From DASVLX01 sp035552275 (lineage in GTDB: Bacteria; Actinomycetota; Actinomycetes; Mycobacteriales; Pseudonocardiaceae), in NCBI GenBank assembly GCA_035552275.1, contig DASZLR010000234.1:1-17704 (forward strand): 17,704 nucleotides of DNA, given 5' to 3'. The notes beneath the pieces were generated by a model. That model had not been told where the DNA came from and did not search any database. It worked only from the letters and a program-made list of their open reading frames with translations. Below are positions 6,314 through 13,684 of the stretch, piece after piece (position 1 is the stretch's first letter; each line of letters starts with the position of its first letter). Position numbers and translations under genes: made by a program.

Positions 6314-6961
6314 GTGCCGCACGATCTGTTGCCGTTCCTGCTGGTGGTGGCCGTTCTCACGGTCACGCCGGGGCCGGACATGGTGCTGGTGCTGCGCAAT
6401 GGCGCGCGTGGCGGGTCAACTGCCGCGTGGTGGACGGGGTTGGGCTGCTGCGCCGGAATCTCCGTGCACGCCACCGCCGCGGTGATCGGATTGTCGGCCC
6501 TGCTCGCCGCGTCCGCGACGGCGTACACGGTGGTGCGGCTGGCCGGCGCGGCCTATCTGGTCTATCTCGGCGCGACCGCGCTGTGGCGCAACCGGCGGTC
6601 CCGCCCAACGCCAGAGGTCAAGGACACCGCTGCGGCCGGTGACACCGCGCCAGCCGCCGATCGCCGGACCGCGTTTCGCCAAGGCGTGTTGAGCAACCTG
6701 CTCAACCCCAAGATCGCGCTGCTGTTTCTGACCCTGCTGCCCCAGTTCATCGCGACCGGCGAACCCAGGCTGGTCACCTCGGCCGTGCTCGCCGCTTTGT
6801 TCCTGGGCATCGCGGTGTTGTGGTGGCGGCTGTTCTCGCTCGGGGTGGGCGCGCTCGGCCGGGCGTTGTCCGGCGATCGGGTGCGCCGAGCCTTGGCCCG
6901 TGTGACCGGACTTGTGCTGGTCGGACTCGGCGTCCGGGTGGCGTTGGAACGCGCCCGGTAA
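6314..6961 (+). CDS. LysE/RhtB family amino-acid exporter
   Basis: A 215-aa inner-membrane protein of the LysE/RhtB efflux family, which exports amino acids such as lysine, threonine or homoserine. The N-terminal signature VLTVTPGPDMVLVLRNGARGG is clear and contains the PGP turn of TM1. Then come GIS(V)HATAAVIGLSALLAAS and the YLGATALWR segment. The second half starts with FRQGVLSNLLNPKIALLFLTLLPQF, the family's second signature. Six hydrophobic segments fit the usual topology. The loop between the halves is Ala/Thr/Asp-rich and unremarkable. Start GTG at 6314 appears leaderless. It is divergent from the DUF3558 gene; the ABC operon begins 100 bp downstream under its own promoter. Substrate cannot be assigned. 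Confidence 0.9.
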   Translation: MPHDLLPFLLVVAVLTVTPGPDMVLVLRNGARGGSTAAWWTGLGCCAGISVHATAAVIGLSALLAASATAYTVVRLAGAAYLVYLGATALWRNRRSRPTPEVKDTAAAGDTAPAADRRTAFRQGVLSNLLNPKIALLFLTLLPQFIATGEPRLVTSAVLAALFLGIAVLWWRLFSLGVGALGRALSGDRVRRALARVTGLVLVGLGVRVALERAR

Positions 6962-7000
6962 GCGCGTCCGGCACCGATGCATCAGTGCGCATGTCACGCC

Positions 7001-7029
7001 TTGTATTGAAAACCATGTTCATTTAGCGT
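7001..7029 (+). promoter_or_regulatory. Zur-controlled promoter of the metal ABC operon
   Basis: A near-palindromic 15-mer TGAAAACCATGTTCA (7007-7021) resembles the actinobacterial Zur box (TGAAAATGATTTTCA type, about 12 of 15). It fills the spacer of a promoter with -35 TTGTAT (7001-7006), a 17-bp spacer and -10 TAGCGT (7024-7029). Bound Zn-Zur would block RNA polymerase directly. The operon would be expressed when zinc is scarce. Confidence 0.75.
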
Positions 7030-7061
7030 CGACGTCACCCGAACGAGGAGACAACGTCCTG

Positions 7062-7994
7062 ATGAACACCAGCCGACTGCTGCGCGCCGGCGCCGGTATC
7101 GCCCTGTCCGCCTGCACGGTCGCCGCCCTGGCCGCGTGCTCGACCGCGTCGAACGCCAGCACGTCGTCTGGCAGCGGCACGATCACCGTGGTGGCGGCCG
7201 AGAACTTCTGGGGCAGCATCGCCAAGCAACTCGGCGGCAGCCACGTCACCGTCACCAGCATCATCACCAACCCGGACACCGACCCGCACTCATACGAACC
7301 GACCGCCGCCGACGGCCGGACCATCGCGTCCGCGCAGTTCGCCGTCGTCAATGGCATCGGCTACGACCCGTGGGCGACGAAGCTGCTGGACGCGAACCCG
7401 TCCTCGGGCCGCACCGCGCTCACTGTGGGCCAACTGGTCGGCATTCCGGACGGCGGCAACCCGCACCGCTGGTACTCGCCGGACAATGTGCACCAGGTGA
7501 TCGAGCAGATCTCCGCCGACTACCAGAAGATCGACCCGGCCGACGCCAGCTATTTCGCCCAGCAGAAGCAGATCTTTGAAACTCAGACGCTGGCTCCGTA
7601 CAACACGCTGATCTCGGATATCAAGGCGAAGTACGCCGGCACGCCGATCGGTGCGTCGGAGTCCATTGTCACGCCGCTGGCCGAGGGTTTGGGCCTGAAG
7701 ATGCTGACGCCGGAGAGCTTCCTGGACGCGATCAGCGAGGGCAACGACCCGACGGTGGCGGACAAGGCGACGATCGACTCGCAGATCCGGAATAAGCAGA
7801 TCAAGGTGTACGTCTACAACAGCCAGAACTCAACGCCGGATGTCCAGGCCCAGGTCGACGAGGCGAAGGCCGCTGGCATCCCGGTGACGACCGTGACCGA
7901 GACCCTCGTCCCGGCCAATGCCACCTTCCAGGACTGGCAGGCGGGCGAACTGCGCGGCATCGAGGCCGCACTCGCCCAGGCCACCGGCAAATAA
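7062..7994 (+). CDS. znuA: Zn/Mn-type metal ABC transporter substrate-binding lipoprotein
   Basis: A 310-aa cluster A-I metal-binding protein that captures Zn2+ (or Mn2+) outside the membrane and delivers it to the permeases encoded downstream. It has a lipoprotein signal peptide with lipobox LAAC (Cys26). Ligand positions by family alignment are DPHSYEP (His76), NPHRWYSP (His135), ASESIV (Glu200) and VTETLVP (Glu280). The third position is Glu, as in PsaA/MntC-like proteins, rather than the His usual in ZnuA. There is no His-rich loop. The Zur box upstream nevertheless argues for zinc. Start ATG at 7062; GAGGAG lies 11 nt upstream, slightly far. First gene of the operon; 15 bp to the ATPase gene. 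Confidence 0.9.
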   Translation: MNTSRLLRAGAGIALSACTVAALAACSTASNASTSSGSGTITVVAAENFWGSIAKQLGGSHVTVTSIITNPDTDPHSYEPTAADGRTIASAQFAVVNGIGYDPWATKLLDANPSSGRTALTVGQLVGIPDGGNPHRWYSPDNVHQVIEQISADYQKIDPADASYFAQQKQIFETQTLAPYNTLISDIKAKYAGTPIGASESIVTPLAEGLGLKMLTPESFLDAISEGNDPTVADKATIDSQIRNKQIKVYVYNSQNSTPDVQAQVDEAKAAGIPVTTVTETLVPANATFQDWQAGELRGIEAALAQATGK

Positions 7995-8009
7995 GGAACG
8001 CTGACCACC

Positions 8010-8918
8010 GTGACGCCCGACCCCGTGACATCCGACACCGTCACATCCGACACCGTGATGGACTCCCCGCCCGACCCCGTGATCGAGGTTCGCGACGCGA
8101 CGGCCCGTATCGACGGCCGCACGTTGTGGAGCGACGTGCACCTGTCGGTGGGCGCCGGGGAGTTCATCGCGGTGCTCGGCCCCAACGGCGCCGGGAAGTC
8201 CACTTTGGTCAAGGCGATCCTCGGCCTCAGGTCGCTGGACGGCGGCGAGATCCGAGTGCTGGGCGGCCGGCCGGGACGGGCCAACCAGCGGATCGGCTAT
8301 CTGCCCCAGCGCCGCAGCTTTGACTCCTCGCTGCGGGTGCGCGGCACCGACATCGTCCGACTTGGACTGGACGGCCACCGCTGGGGCACCCCGCTGCCCC
8401 GGCTGTTCGGCACGCGGCGGCGGGAGATGACCGCGCGGATCGCCGACGCGATCAAGCTGGTCGGCGCCGGCGAGTACGCCCACCGGCCGATCGGCGAGTT
8501 GTCCGGCGGCGAGCAGCAGCGGCTGTTGATCGCCCAGGCGCTGGTACGCGAGCCGGCGGTGCTGCTGCTGGACGAGCCACTGGACAGTCTGGACCTGCCC
8601 AACCAGGCCGCGGTCGCGGCGCTGATCAGTGATATCTGCCGACGCCGGCGGGTGAGCGTGGTGATGGTCGCGCACGACGTGAACCCGATCCTGCCCTACC
8701 TCGATCGGGTGATCTACGTGGCGCACGGCCGAGTCGCCGCCGGAACGCCGGAAGAGGTCATCACCAGCGGCACGCTCAGCTTGCTGTACGGCACGCCCGT
8801 CGAGGTGGTGCGCACGTCCACCGGTCAGTTGGTGGTGGTCGGCGCACCCGAAGCGCCGGCCCGGCACACCAACCGGCACGCCGAGCGGACCCCGGTGGAC
8901 GCCCATGCCGCCGGCTGA
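8010..8918 (+). CDS. znuC: Metal ABC transporter ATP-binding protein
   Basis: The nucleotide-binding subunit of the Zn/Mn importer. Walker A GPNGAGKST (57-65), Q-loop YLPQ (97-100), signature LSGGEQQR (164-171), Walker B VLLLDEP (184-190) and the switch His in VAHD (222) are all intact. At up to 302 aa it is longer than typical ZnuC, because of an N-terminal extension built from short repeats (VTSDTVTSDTV, PDPV twice) and a tail of about 35 residues. The start is uncertain: in-frame GTGs at 8010, 8025 and 8055 and an ATG at 8058 are all possible. The domain itself begins at VIEVRDATARIDG. AAGGA overlapping the stop of the binding-protein gene is a weak SD about 12 nt before 8010. A 204-bp gap with GC hairpins separates it from the permeases. 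Confidence 0.93.
   Translation: MTPDPVTSDTVTSDTVMDSPPDPVIEVRDATARIDGRTLWSDVHLSVGAGEFIAVLGPNGAGKSTLVKAILGLRSLDGGEIRVLGGRPGRANQRIGYLPQRRSFDSSLRVRGTDIVRLGLDGHRWGTPLPRLFGTRRREMTARIADAIKLVGAGEYAHRPIGELSGGEQQRLLIAQALVREPAVLLLDEPLDSLDLPNQAAVAALISDICRRRRVSVVMVAHDVNPILPYLDRVIYVAHGRVAAGTPEEVITSGTLSLLYGTPVEVVRTSTGQLVVVGAPEAPARHTNRHAERTPVDAHAAG
8014..8082 (+). repeat. Nested direct repeats at the 5' end of the ATPase gene
   Basis: A 15-bp unit is tandemly repeated at 8025-8039 and 8040-8054 (14 of 15 identical). An exact 15-bp repeat CGCCCGACCCCGTGA flanks it at 8014-8028 and 8068-8082. All units are in frame and encode the low-complexity N-terminus. Confidence 0.85.
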
Positions 8919-8952
8919 ACAGACCCGACCGCTTCGACCGCCCGCCGATCGC

Positions 8953-8998
8953 AGCGCTGGCCCCAGCGCTCCCCCCACCCTCCCTGGGGGCGGCCCCC
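8953..8998 (+). promoter_or_regulatory. GC-rich hairpins between ATPase and permease genes
   Basis: A perfect inverted repeat AGCGCTGG-CC-CCAGCGCT (8953-8970) is followed by GGGGG-CGG-CCCCC (8986-8998). No T-run follows, so full termination is not implied. They could lower read-through into the permease genes or set differential mRNA stability within the operon. Confidence 0.4.
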
Positions 8999-9047
8999 TG
9001 GCCAGTCTATCGGGGCTGTTCGGGGTGGGGAACCGAGCAGTGTTGGG

Positions 9048-9076
9048 CTGTGGACAGCCTGGTCGCCTGTGGACAG
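9048..9076 (-). promoter_or_regulatory. Pair of DnaA-box-like 9-mers
   Basis: CTGTGGACAG occurs at 9048-9057 and again at 9067-9076, 19 bp apart in the same orientation. Read on the minus strand each contains CTGTCCACA, close to the high-GC DnaA box TTGTCCACA. They lie 47 bp upstream of the first permease start. Chance occurrence is possible. Confidence 0.35.
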
Positions 9077-9122
9077 ACGCGACCGATGACAGCGGGATTC
9101 GTGGTATATGGCGGTGGTCAGC

Positions 9123-10073
9123 ATGAGCGGGTCGTTGACCATGGCGATGACGGCCCGGGCGATACCGACGATGTCGTTGGCCCACCTGGCAAGCGGCCCC
9201 AGTTGGAACCTGCTGGCCGACGTCCAGGACATCTGGTCCTACCCGTTCATGGTGAACGCGTTCCGCGCCGGCACGATCGTCGCGGTCGCCGTGGCCGTCA
9301 TCGGCTGGTTCGTGGTGCTGCGGCGGCAGACCTTCGCCGGGCACACGCTGGCGTTGGTGGGCTTCCCGGGCGCGGCCGGCGCGACCCTGCTCGGAATCAG
9401 CGTGACCGCCGGATACTTCGGCTTCTGTGTCGGCGCGGCGATGGTCATCGCCGCGATCCCGCGCGCCGGCAGCGAAGGCCACGCGCAGGAGTCGGCGATC
9501 ACCGGCGTCGTGCAGGCCTTCGCGCTCGCCTGCGGATTCCTGTTCGTGTCGCTGTACAAAGGCTTCCTGGACAGCCTCTACGCTTTGCTGTTCGGCACCT
9601 TCCTGGGCATCACCGACGGCCAGGTGGTCACTCTGCTGTTGGTCGCCGTGACGGCGCTGGCGGCGCTGGCGGTGATCGGCCGGCCGCTGTTGTTCGCGTC
9701 CATCGACCCGGCGGTCGCCGCCGCCCGTGGGGTTCCGGTGCGCCTGCTCAACATCGTGTTCCTGGTGCTGCTCGGCGCGGCGGTGGCCGAGGCCAGCCAG
9801 ATCACCGGCTCGCTGCTCGTGTTCGCGCTGCTGGTGATGCCGGCCGCGACCGCGCACGCGCTCACCTCCCGGCCGGCACTGGGCATGCTGCTGTCGGTGC
9901 TGATCGGACTGGCGGTGACCTGGCTCGCGCTCGGCGTCGCCTACTACTCGGTCTATCCGATCGGCTTCTTCGTGACGACGTTCGCGTTCGTCGGCTACGT
10001 CCTCGCCCGCGGCTGGCGGGCCACCGAACAACTTCGGCGGCGGGCGACACGGGTGGGCGGAGCGCCCGCATGA
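9123..10073 (+). CDS. znuB: Metal ABC transporter permease, subunit 1 (ABC-3 family)
   Basis: An inner-membrane permease of the ABC-3 family (ZnuB/MntB type). It starts with a short soluble segment and WSYPFMVNAFRAG, the usual entry to TM1, then WFVVLRRQTFAGHTLALVGFPGAAGA. The cytoplasmic coupling region RPLLFASIDPAVAAARGVPVRLL is intact, followed by the conserved ASQITGSLLVFALLVMPAATAH. About eight TM segments. The ATG at 9123 has a weak GGTGG upstream; 9108 is an in-frame alternative. Its stop overlaps the ATG of the next permease as ATGA, implying translational coupling. With the next gene it would form a heterodimeric channel. Confidence 0.9.
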   Translation: MSGSLTMAMTARAIPTMSLAHLASGPSWNLLADVQDIWSYPFMVNAFRAGTIVAVAVAVIGWFVVLRRQTFAGHTLALVGFPGAAGATLLGISVTAGYFGFCVGAAMVIAAIPRAGSEGHAQESAITGVVQAFALACGFLFVSLYKGFLDSLYALLFGTFLGITDGQVVTLLLVAVTALAALAVIGRPLLFASIDPAVAAARGVPVRLLNIVFLVLLGAAVAEASQITGSLLVFALLVMPAATAHALTSRPALGMLLSVLIGLAVTWLALGVAYYSVYPIGFFVTTFAFVGYVLARGWRATEQLRRRATRVGGAPA

Positions 10074-10957
10074 CCGGACTGTTCGGATTCATCACCGAGC
10101 CGCTGTCGCACCCGTTCTTCGCCCACGCGGTGATCGCCGGCAGCGCGATCGCCGCGGCCTGCGGGCTGGCCGGCTACTTTCTGGTGCTGCGCGCCCAGGT
10201 CTTCACCGGCGACGCGCTCGGCCACGTCGCGTTCACCGGCGCGATGGCGGCCCTCGCGGTGGGCATCGACCTGCGGGTAGGACTGTTCACGGCGACCATC
10301 GGCATCGCCGTCCTGATGGGACTGCTCGGCCGGCGCGGGCTGTCCGACGATGTGGTGATCGGCAACATGTTCGCCTGGATTCTCGGGCTGGGCGCGTTCT
10401 TCCTCACGCTGTACACCCTGGGACGCAGCACCGCCGACAGCACCGCCGGCGTGACGGTCCTCTTTGGATCAATCTTCGGCATCAGCGCGGCCGCCACCCG
10501 GGACGCGACCATCGTCGGCGTGTCGGTGTTCGCGCTGCTGCTGGTCATCGCCCGGCCGCTGCTGTTCGCGTCCATCGATCCTGCGGTGGCCGCCGCGCGC
10601 CGGGTTCCGGTGCGGCTGCTGGGCGTGGTGTTTCTCGGGCTGGTCGGCGCGGGTACGGCCGAGGCGGCGCAGGCGGTCGGCGCGCTGCTGCTGCTCGGGC
10701 TGCTGGCCGCGCCGGCGGCCACCGCGCACCGGCTGACCAGGCGGCCGTTCCGGGCGCTGGCGCTGTCGGTGCTGATCGCGCTGGCCGACGTCTGGCTCGG
10801 CCTCGGGCTCAGCTACGCCGTTCCGGTGTTGCCGCCCAGCTTCGCGATCCTCGCCGTCGCCACCGCCGGCTACCTGCTGGCGCTGGTGACCTCGTTGTCG
10901 CCGCGCAGCCGATCAGGCCGTTGCGAGCGGCCGGATCTCGTCAAGAACATCACCTAG
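10070..10957 (+). CDS. znuB: Metal ABC transporter permease, subunit 2 (ABC-3 family)
   Basis: A second ABC-3 permease, 295 aa, starting at the ATG at 10070 that overlaps the previous stop. It shares the coupling region RPLLFASIDPAVAAARRVPVRLL almost residue for residue with its neighbour but differs elsewhere (FFAHAVIAGSAIAAACGLAGYFLVLRAQVFTGDALGHVAFTGAMAA at the N-terminus). This fits an old tandem duplication giving two specialised halves. The conserved fold ends near LLALVTSLSPRSR. The last 15 or so residues (ending PDLVKNIT) are read from DNA that on the other strand encodes the end of a HigA-like antitoxin, so the native C-terminus may have been replaced. Confidence 0.88.
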   Translation: MTGLFGFITEPLSHPFFAHAVIAGSAIAAACGLAGYFLVLRAQVFTGDALGHVAFTGAMAALAVGIDLRVGLFTATIGIAVLMGLLGRRGLSDDVVIGNMFAWILGLGAFFLTLYTLGRSTADSTAGVTVLFGSIFGISAAATRDATIVGVSVFALLLVIARPLLFASIDPAVAAARRVPVRLLGVVFLGLVGAGTAEAAQAVGALLLLGLLAAPAATAHRLTRRPFRALALSVLIALADVWLGLGLSYAVPVLPPSFAILAVATAGYLLALVTSLSPRSRSGRCERPDLVKNIT

Positions 10958-11060
10958 CCGATCGCGCTCGACCTCCAGGTCATAGCGACGCTGGAGGTTG
11001 ATCCAGAAACGCTCCGAGGTGCCAACATCCTCCAGCGAGTCGAGGCGGTTGCCCCGAGGT
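10913..11060 (-). pseudogene. C-terminal remnant of a HigA-family (XRE) antitoxin
   Basis: The minus strand encodes GTSERFWINLQRRYD, continuing LEVERDRLGDVLDEIRPL to a TGA at 10913. This is the conserved end of HigA-type addiction-module antitoxins (GTSxxFWxNLQxRYDLEV). Upstream of it the frame (RVPRGNRLDSLEDV) has no HTH motif, no start codon with SD, and no higB toxin gene is present. Only about 45 residues survive, so the element is broken. It overlaps the last 45 bp of the second permease gene, antisense. Confidence 0.7.
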
Positions 11061-11137
11061 ACCCGCGGTCGTCCAGGACTTCGGCAGCGTCGAGGACGAG
11101 CAGTTCCGCGATGCCGCCCGCTGCGTGACTGAGTCGG

Positions 11138-13126
11138 TCAGGCGTGGGCGCGCAGGATGATGTCGACGATCTCGTTCATGATCGGGGTGAGCGCGTAGTC
11201 CTTGGGGGTGAACACCTTCGCGACGCCGAGTTTGGTGAGCGCGTCGGCGTCGTCCGGCGGGATGATGCCGCCGGCGATCACCGGGATATCACCGGCGCCG
11301 GCCGACCGCAGGCCGTCCAGCACCGCCGGCACGACCTCCAGATGCGAACCGGACAGGATGGACAGCCCGACCACGTGCACGCCCTCCTGCACGGCGGCGG
11401 CCACGATCTGCGCCGGCGTCAGCCGGATGCCCTGGTAGATCACCTCGAACCCGACGTCGCGGGCGCGCACCGCGAGCTGCTCGGCGCCGTTGGAGTGTCC
11501 GTCCAGGCCGGGCTTGCCGACCAGGATGCGCAGCCGGCCGCCGATGGTCTCGCTGGCCTGCTTGACCCGCTCGCGCACAGCGGCGATCTCCGCGCCGGCC
11601 TCGCCGCTGGTGCTCGCGCCGGAAACCCCGGTGGGCGCGCGGTACTCACCGAACACCTCGCGCAGCGCGCCCGACCACTCGCCGGTGGTCACGCCGACCT
11701 CGGCGCAGGCCAGGCTGGCATCCATCAGGTTCGCGTCGGTCTTGGCCGCCGCCCGCAGGGCGGTCAGCGCGTCGGCGACCGCGGCCTGGTCGCGGCCGGC
11801 CCGCCATTCCCGGATCGCCTCGATGGCCTCGCGTTCGGCGACGGGGTCGACCGTCTCGATCGAGGCGGCGCCCTCGGCCTGCAACGGGCTGGGCTCGGTG
11901 GTGTCGAACTTGTTGACGCCGACGATGACGTCCGCGCCGGATTCCAGCCGCTGCCGGCGCTGGGCGAGCGAGGCGACGAGCTGCGACTTCATGTAGCCGC
12001 TCTCGACGGCGGCGACCGCGCCGCCCATCGCCTGCACCCGGTCGATCTCGGCCCGCGCGCCGGCCACGATCTCGGCGACCTTCGCCTCGATCACCGGCGA
12101 GCCGTCGAAGATGTCCGCGTACTCCAACAGATCCGTCTCATAGGCCAGCACCTGCTGCATGCGCAGCGCCCACTGCTGGTCCCACGGGCGCGGCAGCCCG
12201 AGCGCCTCGTTCCACGCCGGCAGCTGCACGGCGCGGGCGCGGGCGTTGCGGGACAGCGTGACGGCCAGCATCTCCAGCACGATCCGCTGGGAGTTGTTCT
12301 CCGGCTGCGCCTCGGTCAGCCCCAGTGAGTTGACCTGCACGCCGTAACGGAACCGGCGCAGCTTCGGATCGGTGACACCGTAGCGGTCCCTGGTCAGTTC
12401 TTCCCACAGTTCGGTGAAGGCGCGCATCTTGCACATCTCCTCCACGAACCGCACGCCCGCGTTGACGAAGAACGAGATGCGGCCGACCACGTCGCCGAAC
12501 TTCTCCGGCGGCACCTGGCCCGAGTCGCGCACCGAGTCCAGCACGGCGATGGCCGTGCACATCGCGTACGCCACCTCCTGCACCGGCGTCGCGCCCGCCT
12601 CCTGCAGGTGATAGCTGCAGATGTTGGTCGGGTTCCACCTCGGCAGGTTGGCCACCGCCCAGGCCACCATGTCGGTGATCAGCCGCAGGCTCGGCCCCGG
12701 CGGGAACACGTACGTGCCCCTGGACAGGTACTCCTTGATGATGTCGTTCTGGGTGGTGCCGGACAGCTTGGTCAGGTCGGCGTTCTGCTCCCGCGCCGCC
12801 GAGACGTACAGCGACAGCAGCCACATGGCGGTCGCGTTGATCGTCATCGAGGTGTTGGCCTCGGCCAGCGGAATGCCGTCGAAGAGCTGCCGCATGTCAC
12901 CGATGTGACTGACCGGCACGCCGACCTTGCCGACCTCGCCGATGGCCAGCTCGTCGTCCGGGTCGTACCCGGTCTGGGTTGGCAGGTCGAACGCGACCGA
13001 CAGCCCGGTCTGACCCTTGGCGAGATTGCGGCGGTACAGCGCGTTGGACGCGGTGGCCGAGGAATGCCCGGCGTAGGTCCGCATCACCCACGGACGGTCC
13101 CGCTCACGATCGGTCGGATACGGCAA
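11138..13126 (-). CDS. meaA: Ethylmalonyl-CoA mutase (MeaA/Ecm), AdoCbl-dependent
   Basis: A 662-aa radical AdoCbl mutase with catalytic barrel and B12 domain in one chain, the size and layout of MeaA/Ecm, which converts ethylmalonyl-CoA to methylsuccinyl-CoA in the ethylmalonyl-CoA pathway. The N-terminus reads TYAGHSSATASNALYRRNLA then GLSVAFDLPTQTGYDPD; the PTQTGYDPD form is Ecm-like, whereas methylmalonyl-CoA mutase has ATHRGYDSD. NICSYHLQEAGATP holds the active-site His. The C-terminal domain has the cobalamin-ligating DxHxxG (Asp542, His544, Gly547), GLSILSGSHL and AGGIIPPDD. TTG start at 13126 with GGGAGG 5 nt upstream. No crotonyl-CoA carboxylase/reductase gene lies in the window, but a cobalamin adenosyltransferase is 1.9 kb away. 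Confidence 0.93.
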   Translation of the reverse strand: MPYPTDRERDRPWVMRTYAGHSSATASNALYRRNLAKGQTGLSVAFDLPTQTGYDPDDELAIGEVGKVGVPVSHIGDMRQLFDGIPLAEANTSMTINATAMWLLSLYVSAAREQNADLTKLSGTTQNDIIKEYLSRGTYVFPPGPSLRLITDMVAWAVANLPRWNPTNICSYHLQEAGATPVQEVAYAMCTAIAVLDSVRDSGQVPPEKFGDVVGRISFFVNAGVRFVEEMCKMRAFTELWEELTRDRYGVTDPKLRRFRYGVQVNSLGLTEAQPENNSQRIVLEMLAVTLSRNARARAVQLPAWNEALGLPRPWDQQWALRMQQVLAYETDLLEYADIFDGSPVIEAKVAEIVAGARAEIDRVQAMGGAVAAVESGYMKSQLVASLAQRRQRLESGADVIVGVNKFDTTEPSPLQAEGAASIETVDPVAEREAIEAIREWRAGRDQAAVADALTALRAAAKTDANLMDASLACAEVGVTTGEWSGALREVFGEYRAPTGVSGASTSGEAGAEIAAVRERVKQASETIGGRLRILVGKPGLDGHSNGAEQLAVRARDVGFEVIYQGIRLTPAQIVAAAVQEGVHVVGLSILSGSHLEVVPAVLDGLRSAGAGDIPVIAGGIIPPDDADALTKLGVAKVFTPKDYALTPIMNEIVDIILRAHA

Positions 13127-13183
13127 TGTGGCCTCCCGGATAGCTGCCCATCAGGATACTGGCCGGTAACAATTTCCGCTGGT

Positions 13184-13204
13184 GTGATCCGCCACAGCGA
13201 TCAC
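13184..13204. promoter_or_regulatory. Inverted repeat between meaA and the small membrane-protein gene
   Basis: GTGATC (13184-13189) and GATCAC (13199-13204) form a perfect 6-bp dyad with a 9-bp spacer in the divergent region of 159 bp. The half-site spacing of 15 bp could suit a dimeric repressor. No regulator is identified. Confidence 0.35.
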
Positions 13205-13285
13205 CTTGACCGATCTGGTCCGTTGTGGTCATCGGGGTAGGAGCGGGGTCTGGATCGCGTCGACGCCCGGGAGGATGATGGGCGG

Positions 13286-13603
13286 ATGGGGCTGCCGATC
13301 CCTGACGAGACCGTGGTCCTCATCGTCGTGATCTTCCTGCTGGCCGCGGTGCTGCGCTGGGTATTCGGCGCGCAGACCAGCCGCATCGACCGCAAGCTCG
13401 CCAAGGCACGCGACTACGGCCTGCTCCGCGAGGTCGCCACCGTGCCGTCCCAGCAGGCCGCCCGGTTCGTCCAGGACCGGCTGCGGGAGCGCGGTATCCG
13501 CTCCACCGTCGCACCGTCCGAACAGGACGATCGACTGCGGGTGCTGGTGTTCCCGGCCGACGCCTCGGCCGCCGCCGCTGCGCTGCTGAGCGACCCGGAG
13601 TGA
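13286..13603 (+). CDS. Small single-TM membrane protein with DUF2007-like tail
   Basis: A 105-aa protein with one N-terminal TM helix (VVLIVVIFLLAAVLRWVFG, about residues 9-27) and a basic linker (TSRIDRKLAKARDYGLLREV). The C-terminal part, AARFVQDRLRERGIRSTVAP through LRVLVFPADASAAAAAL, looks like the small alpha/beta DUF2007 fold. Residues 50-105 would face the cytoplasm. The biochemical role is unknown. The ATG at 13286 has GGGAGG 11 nt upstream; two nearer ATGs are out of frame. It lies between meaA and murA and is convergent with murA. Confidence 0.72.
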   Translation: MGLPIPDETVVLIVVIFLLAAVLRWVFGAQTSRIDRKLAKARDYGLLREVATVPSQQAARFVQDRLRERGIRSTVAPSEQDDRLRVLVFPADASAAAAALLSDPE

Positions 13604-13684
13604 GCTGACCTGCCCGAACACCGACCGCCTGGCCGAGCATCTCCAGGACTGGTCCGGCATCGCGATGACCGGGCCGTTGATCGG

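Noticed and set aside
9050..10069. N-terminal part of the 635-codon frame preceding the second permease
   Set aside because: It is a low-quality Arg/Gly-rich shadow of the first permease; the real second permease begins at 10070 with an ATGA overlap.
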